Source of the DNA: Mastigias papua
Lineage: Eukaryota; Cnidaria; Scyphozoa; Rhizostomeae; Mastigiidae
Length of the DNA: 64,000 nt
Assembly (NCBI GenBank): GCA_964019165.1
Contig: OZ025267.1
Location: forward strand, 7,532,648 to 7,596,647
Direction: 5' to 3'
Of the stretch, positions 58,181 through 64,000 are shown piece by piece. The position numbers were made by a program, and so were the translations under genes. The notes under the pieces are model-generated. The model was not told where the DNA came from and made no database searches. It saw only the letters and a program-made list of their open reading frames with translations. The number at the start of each line of letters is the position of its first letter. The first letter of the stretch is position 1.

Positions 58181-59830
58181 GTATGTACCTAATAGTTAAC
58201 CTGAATCAAAAACATTTGATGCTTTTTCATGTGTTGCTGTGTACAAAGAAATGGCCTTTTAATAGAGAATTTAGCACCAAAAATTATTCCAGACAGTTAT
58301 AAAATGATTGATTAAGAACATTAATTTTTTGTTTCATTTGATTTATATGTGATACATTAGGGAAACATTGTAGTTTTAGGAGTGGGTATGCAATTATTCT
58401 TTTATAAAGTAATAGATAACCTGCAGATAATTTGCACAGCTAAGTTGGTAATTGTTCTCAACTTCAATCACTTGAGGTGATCAAAAATGGTTCTTTTCTT
58501 GTTCCAGTAGATATTTGGAAGTATTTTTACTTTGAGTCATGGTCTGAAAATTTCCACCATTTATATTATTGTCTTTGCACTCATGGTATATATAATTATG
58601 AGAATGTGGCTTAGTGAAAATAAGTCAGATCTTTTTTTGGTTTACTCTTATATAAGTATAATTTATTTTTTCCTTCTATGCCTTAAAAGTGCATATTTCT
58701 CTTTTCTTAGGTTACATTTGGTGGTCTACATTCTTCAGCCTTGCACCAACAATTTGGTTTTTCCCGTTGAACTTGCTTGAAATTTCAGGATATGAAGCAT
58801 TTGCACTTCTGCTACTCTCACCTATACTGACATTGATACCATTTGTTGATAGATGTGTCTGTAGTAAATATGGAGTTATTCTTATGCAAATCTTGACAGT
58901 GTCTTCTACTTTATGCTACCATGCTCCATCTTCAGTTTCAAGGCTCCTTGTCACATCTTTTGGCTGCTTTTTTGGTATGCTATGGCTTTGTGGAATTTGG
59001 TGGTTTAAATCAAACTCATATAGGTATGTATTTTGCATATTAGCTGAAAATCCCAACTTACTAACAAATGTAATAATTATGGCTATGACAAGTGACATTG
59101 TAGAACAAATCAAAAGAAATGCCAAGATTGTTCTAATTCTTTGCAGATGGTGGTATTAATATGATAAGAGGAAAACAAGAAGCTTCTTAAGAATTAGCAG
59201 TCAGTTAGTGAATTTATTTTTGTTAGAATAGTTAAAAGCAAGGAGTAGTCCCATAGTCAGTTTTTGCATTGGGGAGTGCCTATTGGAGAAGACACTAGTC
59301 ATGGGCCATTGAGCATCATGCTGTAGGATTACCAGTTCCTTTTTGTTCAATATGGCGCATTATTCAACTCGATTACATTAGAATTAGTCCCTTGTTTGTC
59401 AAAAATATATTATAGGTATTGAGATTTTGGTTTTCCTTTAATAGTCTTATGGCTTTGGTAATTTTCTCTTCAGGAACATTGCATTTGGAGGAATGGTTGT
59501 TGGATTCATCTTAAAGCTAGTCCTTCGTATTGCATTCATTACACTCAACCCTTTGTGGACATCTCCCAGTACAAACTTAGTTATATTTGGCATTGGAATG
59601 GTATGCGCAATAGACAGATCTATCTTCATCATTCAGCTTGATGAAAAAGATGACATTCTTCAAAAGGATTCCATTAATAAGCCTGTCCCACTGTCTTCCT
59701 GGATCACAATTGCATTTGGGATTGGATCTTGGTTTTTTATGGCCCAATGGCTCTTTGGTGAAATTTCTGTCATTTCAAGATATACAGGAGCCAGCTTTCC
59801 ATCTATGAGCATTTTGCCTGTTCCAGGAGG
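58019..59830 (+). CDS. CWH43: CWH43 / PGAP2-interacting protein, first three coding exons (overview, partial)
   Basis: Joined exons give about 261 residues: a hydrophilic acidic/basic N-tail of about 50 residues, then five or so hydrophobic segments. Conserved blocks include LWRHLIPESVLG (human CWH43 begins LWREILLESLLG), LAPTIWFFPLNLLEISGYEA, SRLLVTSFG, LRIAFITLNPLW and WLFGEISVISR. In yeast, Cwh43 remodels GPI-anchor lipids to ceramide; the animal protein interacts with PGAP2 and is a multi-pass ER/Golgi membrane protein with a C-terminal phosphatase-like (EEP) half. Only the N-terminal membrane region is present; the rest must lie beyond 64000. A LINE in the opposite orientation begins 630 bp after the third exon. 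Confidence 0.88.
58711..59023 (+). CDS. CWH43: CWH43 second coding exon
   Basis: Encodes YIWWSTFFSLAPTIWFFPLN, LLEISGYEAFALLLLSPILT and SSVSRLLVTSFG: three hydrophobic helices of the N-terminal Frag1/PGAP2-like membrane domain. Acceptor TTTTCTTAG, donor GTATGT, phase 2 out. Confidence 0.9.
59255..59345 (-). mobile_element. tRNA-derived SINE, copy 3 (truncated)
   Basis: Shares TTGGGGAGTGCCT and the following 70 bp with the start of the plus-strand view of copy 4. It represents only the 3' part of the element and lies in the CWH43 intron between the second and third coding exons. Confidence 0.5.
59474..59830 (+). CDS. CWH43: CWH43 third coding exon
   Basis: Encodes NIAFGGMVVGFILKLVLRIA, FITLNPLW, the AIDRS turn, a soluble loop, and WFFMAQWLFGEISVISRYTG, matching LRIWYTSLNPIW and THWVFGEVSLVSRW of human CWH43. 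Acceptor CTCTTCAG, donor GTAGGG, phase 2 out, so the next exon lies to the right. Confidence 0.9.
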
Positions 59831-59974
59831 GTAGGGATTTTTCACACTGAATATTTATCCTCACTTGTGACTTATATAGGCCTTCCTTTTGTCTTTAATG
59901 GTTGGGACCACACTCTAAGAAGATTCATGTGGTATAGAACTATTAAGGTAAGATGAAAGTTAGATGATTCTCTA

Positions 59975-60210
59975 AATTGGGGAGTGCCTGTTTAAGAGAA
60001 TACTTATCCTGGACTATCAGCATAGTGAGAATGGGGGACTAACTCCTTTCCTGGCTTCCTTTATCTCCAAGGTGTTGCCACCTGGTACCCATTTGCTGCA
60101 GGGTGGACTGTAAGGGAGATTTCCAATTCTGGCTGAAGGGTTTGCTTCAGGCCATTGATCATCTGTAGAGCATTAAAGAGCTCTAACCACTCAGCAACTG
60201 GCCCAGAGTA
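59975..60210 (-). mobile_element. tRNA-derived SINE, copy 4
   Basis: On the minus strand the head reads CAGTTGCTGAGTGGTTAGAG (A box region) and a mutated B box, then the body AAATGGGTACCAGGTGGCAA and GGCACTCCCCAA. Same family as copy 1, opposite orientation. Confidence 0.65.
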
Positions 60211-60456
60211 CCCCTTACTCTCTATCATTATTATTATCATCATCATTGTTTGTTTTTATTTCTTCCATATGCCTCTTGCAGGGCCTGACCCTGGGGCCAG
60301 TGGTCACCTGCAAATTGTCTAGAAGAGGTATTGAATTGGTTACACTCAATTCACTCTGTTACACCAGCAGTTACTTGTCAGTACGGCAGACTGAAGCTGT
60401 TGAGCCTGACTTTCACTAAACTCACCATTGCAAGGAGGTCTCCAACCATGGGCTAG

Positions 60457-60487
<31 letters not shown>

Positions 60488-60514
60488 TTCTTCTTCTTCT
60501 TCTTCTTCTTCTTC
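60457..60514 (-). repeat. Compound trinucleotide tail of the LINE
   Basis: On the minus strand about nine GAA units are followed by about ten GAT units directly after the 3' UTR hairpin. LINEs without a poly(A) tail often end in short tandem repeats made during target-primed synthesis. Confidence 0.7.
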
Positions 60515-60518
60515 TTTT

Positions 60519-60537
60519 TTATCGCCTTGCGGCATAA
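60519..60537 (-). other. Hairpin with GNRA-type loop at LINE 3' end
   Basis: Read on the minus strand the sequence is TTAT-GCC-GCAA-GGC-G-ATAA: a seven-pair stem with one bulged G and a GCAA tetraloop. It lies between the stop codon and the GAA/GAT repeat tail. 3'-terminal stem-loops are recognised by the reverse transcriptase in several LINE groups (established knowledge); that role here is inferred. Confidence 0.55.
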
Positions 60538-60561
60538 GATTAACTTAGGTAAGCAATAACA

Positions 60562-63500
60562 TTACAACAAGCACACATTTGATTGTTGATGCCTGGCCAT
60601 ATTTGCAACTGTGATCAGTTTGCCACATTTACTACACTGTTTCCTCTCTGCTTTATATACTCTTGCTGGCAAAGATTGCATCTCAGTCACGTCATGTCCT
60701 CTGGTTTGACAGGACAATCTATGTCTTGCAATGTTTGCTTTAGAGATCAATTTCATACATTTCTTGCATTCTTTCTTCCCATGCACTGTTCTTTCCCCAA
60801 CACATCTTTTGTAGTGGTTTTTCATACAGCCCTCCTGCTTAAATTCATCACCACATTTCTGACATACAAATAAAGGTGCATTGGTACTATCTCTGTGCAA
60901 TCGTTTTTGGTGGATTGTGAGTGCAGCTCTTGTTCTAAATACTCTATTGCAATCTTTATACAAACACTTTGCATCTTCACATCTGACTCCTTGGCTTCTT
61001 TGATAAATCTTGTCTGTGCCTTCTGGTATAATATATGTTTTCCCTTGCTGTCGCTCATACTCTTGCATGTGCAATTGTCTCTTCTTTACTCTTTCTTTCC
61101 AATCTAAACGATTTGATGTTAATTCTTCAATCATGTTTGCTTCCATGCCAGCCTCCTTTATCAACCTTCTCCAGTATGGTATTATCATTAATGTCTTCTT
61201 CTTTGCTTTGACTTTGTCTTCCAATGTTGTTAGCCACCCTAGTAATGCTTGCTTAACCAAACTCTCGTCAGGAAGTCTGAGGATATGTCCCAATCTAATA
61301 AGGTGTGCAACTTCTACTTTTGTTCTTACTGAAGACACTTGTAGTTGGTTCCTGATATCAGCCATATTAATTCCATATTCTTGCATTTGTCTCAATGGTT
61401 CACTTGTCCTATCACTCCAAATATATCTGTATTTTTTATCACAAAACCTTTGAAGACTCTTGATTTCCCTTGCTGAGAATGGACGTACAGCAACATTAAA
61501 CAACATTGTGCTTTCAACACATGCCTCAAATACCTTTGCTTGTGTTGTCTGTGATAACTTGCATTTTATAAATCTCTTCCTTATTGTTGACCAAACTTTA
61601 CCTGCCCTTTGCAATCTCATTTTTGTATCTTTTTCCCTGCCTAGCCAGGTTCCTAACATTCTTGTATTGCCACTTTCTGGGTCCCCAAAGATAACATGCT
61701 CTTCCTTTGATTTATTAGTTTGCTCTTCAAAGTTTCCCATCACTTCTTCAATTAATTCTTTCCCCATGTCTATTTCTTGTCCATTTCCAATAATTGTGGT
61801 ATCATCTGCAAAAAGTGATAAATCAAAATCTGTTCTCTTTGCTTCAGAGTTAAAGGTATATTTCTTGTGTACAGGTGGGAGGGAGTTTCCAGGCATATAT
61901 GACCATTTTATTCCTACATCCCATCCTATATCATTAGCTTTCTCTTTTCTCACCTCTGTAGCAACTCTCATTACTGCTTGATGGTATATATTGAAAATCA
62001 CTGGAGAAGTTGGGCAGCCTTCACGCAGTCCTCTTTGTGGAAAGAAACTTGAGCTATCTCTTTCATGGCCTCTTACTTTATACTCTGTGAACTCATACAG
62101 GTCCTGTAGCTTGCTTATGGTTGATCTTGGCATTTTCAATTTCTCTAAAATTTTCCATAGTATAGGTTTGCTCACTCTAGGGTATGCTTTCTTTAGGTCT
62201 AACAGAAAAGCTTGAGGTTGTTCCCTACTGAGTATTGGTTGACTTTGTCCATCTAGTGCATTCTTTAACATAATGGAATCTTCTTGGATGCGTATAAATA
62301 TCTGTGTGGCATCTGCAGTTGAATGGCCTGTCCTAAAACCAGCTTGATTTTCATCTAATAACTTCATCTCTTCTGCCCATATTCTAATCCTTGTAGCTAA
62401 TATTTTGCCAAGAATTCTGCTTAATATAGGTAACAAACAGATTCCCCTGTAATTATTTGGGTCACTCTTATCTCCTTTTTTAAAAAGTACCCCTACTTTC
62501 AAAGGCTCTTCCCATAATGTAGCTGAAGTATTCCACATATCCTTGACCTTTTGGATAACTACATCTTGTATCTCTTTTGAAGCCTTTTTAATGAATCCTA
62601 ACATAATTCCATCTTCTCCAGGAGCAGAATCTTTCATCTTTGCCATCTCTTTCATTATCTCTTCACTTGTTGGTAAGATTTCTAAGCCTGCTTGTAATTC
62701 TTTAATTTTCACCTCATCTATATCAGGGGCTTTAACCTTATTCATTACTGTTTCAATCTTGATGACATCACTTTCATACCTGTTTTCTGTAATTTTCTCT
62801 AGATGTTCTTTGAATATTTCCTCAGAGAAGAGCAGAATATTCTTTGAGTTATTGTACTCTCCGCGTTTCTGGAGCTTTTTCAGTAAGTCATACATTTCTC
62901 CCAATCTTCCTAATTTCCAAGCCTGTTCACATCTGTCTGCTAACTCATTCCACCAGTCTTCCTCCCATTTCTTAGAGCAATCTTTGTATTTTCTCCTTTC
63001 ATTAGATAGTTCTTTTTTAATTCTTTGCAGTTCCTTCCTTCCTTCTTCTGTGTTATCCCTTCTCACAAGGTTCCTCCTGCTTAGTACTTGTGCTATCTTA
63101 TCCTTCATTTCTTTTATCTCTTTTTCATGTGCATTCATCCATGGGTTTATATTTGAGCTATTTTTACCACACACCTGTTCAGCTGATGTTAACATTATTT
63201 GTTGTATTTTCTCCCAACTTAATTCCTGGTTATCTCCTTCTGTTAATGCCTTTGTTAAATCTCTGTACCTGTTCTCATTTTCTTGGATCCACAATTTCTG
63301 CCAGTTTATATTCTTTCTTGATTTTGTTTTTGCTTTATGTTCCTTCTTGTTCATTCTCATAAGCTTCCTGGCTACATTCTTTTGCAAAGTCATACATACT
63401 GCATTATGATCTGATTCAGGTGCTCTTATTACTTTAACCTTTTGTACCAGATATTTTCTATCTTGCAGATGAGTGACAAATCCATCTAACTCATACCATT

Positions 63501-63993
63501 TCTTAACACTTCTATTGTACCAAGTACCTCTCTTTTTTATAAAATGAAAAGAATTTACCCATGACAAATCATTTTCCCTGAGCCATTGCACCAGTTCTTC
63601 TCCTTGGCCATTTGTGTAGTTATATCCAAACTTCCCTACTACATCATTATTCTCTATCCCATTTCTCCCTATCTGTGCATTAAAGTCTCCTCCTATAATG
63701 AAAGGTATACCTTTCTTTGTTGTTCTAATCACCCTCTCAGCCTCTTTTCTTAGCACTTCCATTTCTGCATGATAATTTTTACTGCCATATACTGGTTGAT
63801 AAATTGCTGAAATTGTCAATTCTTTAAGATGTAATGTTGTTATTCTATTAGCTGGACTCCATGTTCTATTATTGTCTTGCCATAAACAGTAAACATCCTT
63901 GGTTATTAGTATCCCTGTTCTATTCGAATATATCAGGTATCTACCTTGCCCCTTGTGCCTGAAAAACCTAATCCCATCCGTGTTGTTATTCAT
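60562..63993 (-). CDS. LINE ORF: endonuclease, reverse transcriptase, four zinc fingers
   Basis: 1143 residues from the first ATG in the window; the frame is open upstream, and the first endonuclease motifs are missing, so the true start lies beyond the right edge. APE-type endonuclease: GGDFNAQIG at about 101-109, GTWYN at 156-160, SDHNAV at 194-199. Reverse transcriptase from about residue 495: NNYRGICLLP, AFLLDLKKAYPRV (motif A), RGLREGCPTSP (motif B) and FADD at about 728 (motif C, with F in place of the usual Y). C-terminal fingers: C-x4-C-x12-H-x4-H at 1010-1033, C-x2-C-x12-H-x3-C at 1044-1064, C-x2-C-x11-H-x3-C at 1076-1095, and C-x2-C-x11-H-x5-C at 1120-1141. Fingers 3 and 4 share KLI..AN.ARH and look duplicated. 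Plus-strand open frames in this region are shadows. Confidence 0.93.
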   Translation of the reverse strand: MNNNTDGIRFFRHKGQGRYLIYSNRTGILITKDVYCLWQDNNRTWSPANRITTLHLKELTISAIYQPVYGSKNYHAEMEVLRKEAERVIRTTKKGIPFIIGGDFNAQIGRNGIENNDVVGKFGYNYTNGQGEELVQWLRENDLSWVNSFHFIKKRGTWYNRSVKKWYELDGFVTHLQDRKYLVQKVKVIRAPESDHNAVCMTLQKNVARKLMRMNKKEHKAKTKSRKNINWQKLWIQENENRYRDLTKALTEGDNQELSWEKIQQIMLTSAEQVCGKNSSNINPWMNAHEKEIKEMKDKIAQVLSRRNLVRRDNTEEGRKELQRIKKELSNERRKYKDCSKKWEEDWWNELADRCEQAWKLGRLGEMYDLLKKLQKRGEYNNSKNILLFSEEIFKEHLEKITENRYESDVIKIETVMNKVKAPDIDEVKIKELQAGLEILPTSEEIMKEMAKMKDSAPGEDGIMLGFIKKASKEIQDVVIQKVKDMWNTSATLWEEPLKVGVLFKKGDKSDPNNYRGICLLPILSRILGKILATRIRIWAEEMKLLDENQAGFRTGHSTADATQIFIRIQEDSIMLKNALDGQSQPILSREQPQAFLLDLKKAYPRVSKPILWKILEKLKMPRSTISKLQDLYEFTEYKVRGHERDSSSFFPQRGLREGCPTSPVIFNIYHQAVMRVATEVRKEKANDIGWDVGIKWSYMPGNSLPPVHKKYTFNSEAKRTDFDLSLFADDTTIIGNGQEIDMGKELIEEVMGNFEEQTNKSKEEHVIFGDPESGNTRMLGTWLGREKDTKMRLQRAGKVWSTIRKRFIKCKLSQTTQAKVFEACVESTMLFNVAVRPFSAREIKSLQRFCDKKYRYIWSDRTSEPLRQMQEYGINMADIRNQLQVSSVRTKVEVAHLIRLGHILRLPDESLVKQALLGWLTTLEDKVKAKKKTLMIIPYWRRLIKEAGMEANMIEELTSNRLDWKERVKKRQLHMQEYERQQGKTYIIPEGTDKIYQRSQGVRCEDAKCLYKDCNRVFRTRAALTIHQKRLHRDSTNAPLFVCQKCGDEFKQEGCMKNHYKRCVGERTVHGKKECKKCMKLISKANIARHRLSCQTRGHDVTEMQSLPARVYKAERKQCSKCGKLITVANMARHQQSNVCLL

Positions 63994-64000
63994 CTCTGAT

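Larger units (their letters stand above)
60457..64000 (-). mobile_element. Non-LTR retrotransposon (LINE), 3' part; 5' end beyond window
   Basis: Minus-strand element made of an open reading frame covering most of an APE-type endonuclease, a reverse transcriptase and C-terminal zinc fingers, followed by a 3' UTR of only about 40 nt containing a hairpin, and a compound tail of GAA then GAT repeats (seen on the plus strand as ATC then TTC repeats, 60457-60514). The frame has no stop or frameshift, which suggests a young insertion. It probably lies in a CWH43 intron, antisense to that gene. The 5' end and target-site duplication are outside the window. I do not assign a clade. Confidence 0.93.

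Noticed and set aside
62543..63409. 288-codon plus-strand open frame
   Set aside because: It lies antisense to the LINE ORF and is rich in Ser/Phe/Leu, as expected for the complement of a Lys/Glu-rich frame. No motifs.

Overview
This is intron-rich, AT-rich metazoan nuclear DNA, most likely from a marine invertebrate; the phylum cannot be fixed from the window. The evidence is GT-AG introns, long microsatellites, tRNA-derived SINEs, many small inverted-repeat DNA transposons, LINE sequence, and two animal genes split into many short exons. There is nothing prokaryotic here: no operons, CRISPR or ribosome binding sites.

Layout. 1-11100: no gene recognised; one dispersed repeat, a long (AT)n tract and a GAGT-type repeat block. 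11220-11750: a decayed C-terminal piece of a retroelement with a restriction-like-endonuclease (RLE) type signature. 14036-54370, plus strand: the planar-cell-polarity and ciliogenesis gene inturned (INTU). I could rebuild it as 20 exons whose splice phases all agree and whose summed coding length (2856 nt, 951 codons plus stop) is close to that of vertebrate INTU. Exons 2-20 are well supported; exon 1, 17 kb upstream, is a phase-compatible candidate only. 58019-59830, plus strand: the first three coding exons of a CWH43/PGAP2-interacting-protein gene (GPI-anchor lipid remodelling), which must continue past the right edge. 60457-64000, minus strand: the 3' part of a non-LTR retrotransposon with an unbroken 1143-codon reading frame, probably sitting in a CWH43 intron in antisense orientation.

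The introns and flanks are packed with non-autonomous elements that I could delimit by terminal inverted repeats (TIRs) and, for some, target-site duplications (TSDs). They include two TA-flanked MITE families (three and five copies), hAT-like elements (one with a perfect 8-bp TSD), a family with TIRs of about 45-65 bp (two full copies, one nested inside a hAT-like element), a 677-bp element with 23-bp TIRs, a 580-bp TIR element carrying a 17-bp minisatellite, a 139-bp fold-back element, and a tRNA-derived SINE family with four copies.

INTU and CWH43 are not known to work together. INTU acts with FUZ and the CPLANE proteins at the ciliary base; CWH43 acts in membrane and GPI lipid metabolism. 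Their adjacency is reported only as gene order. No clearly new biochemical system is visible. The most interesting items are the LINE with four C-terminal zinc fingers and a GNRA-loop hairpin in its roughly 40-nt 3' UTR, and the mobile-element families themselves.
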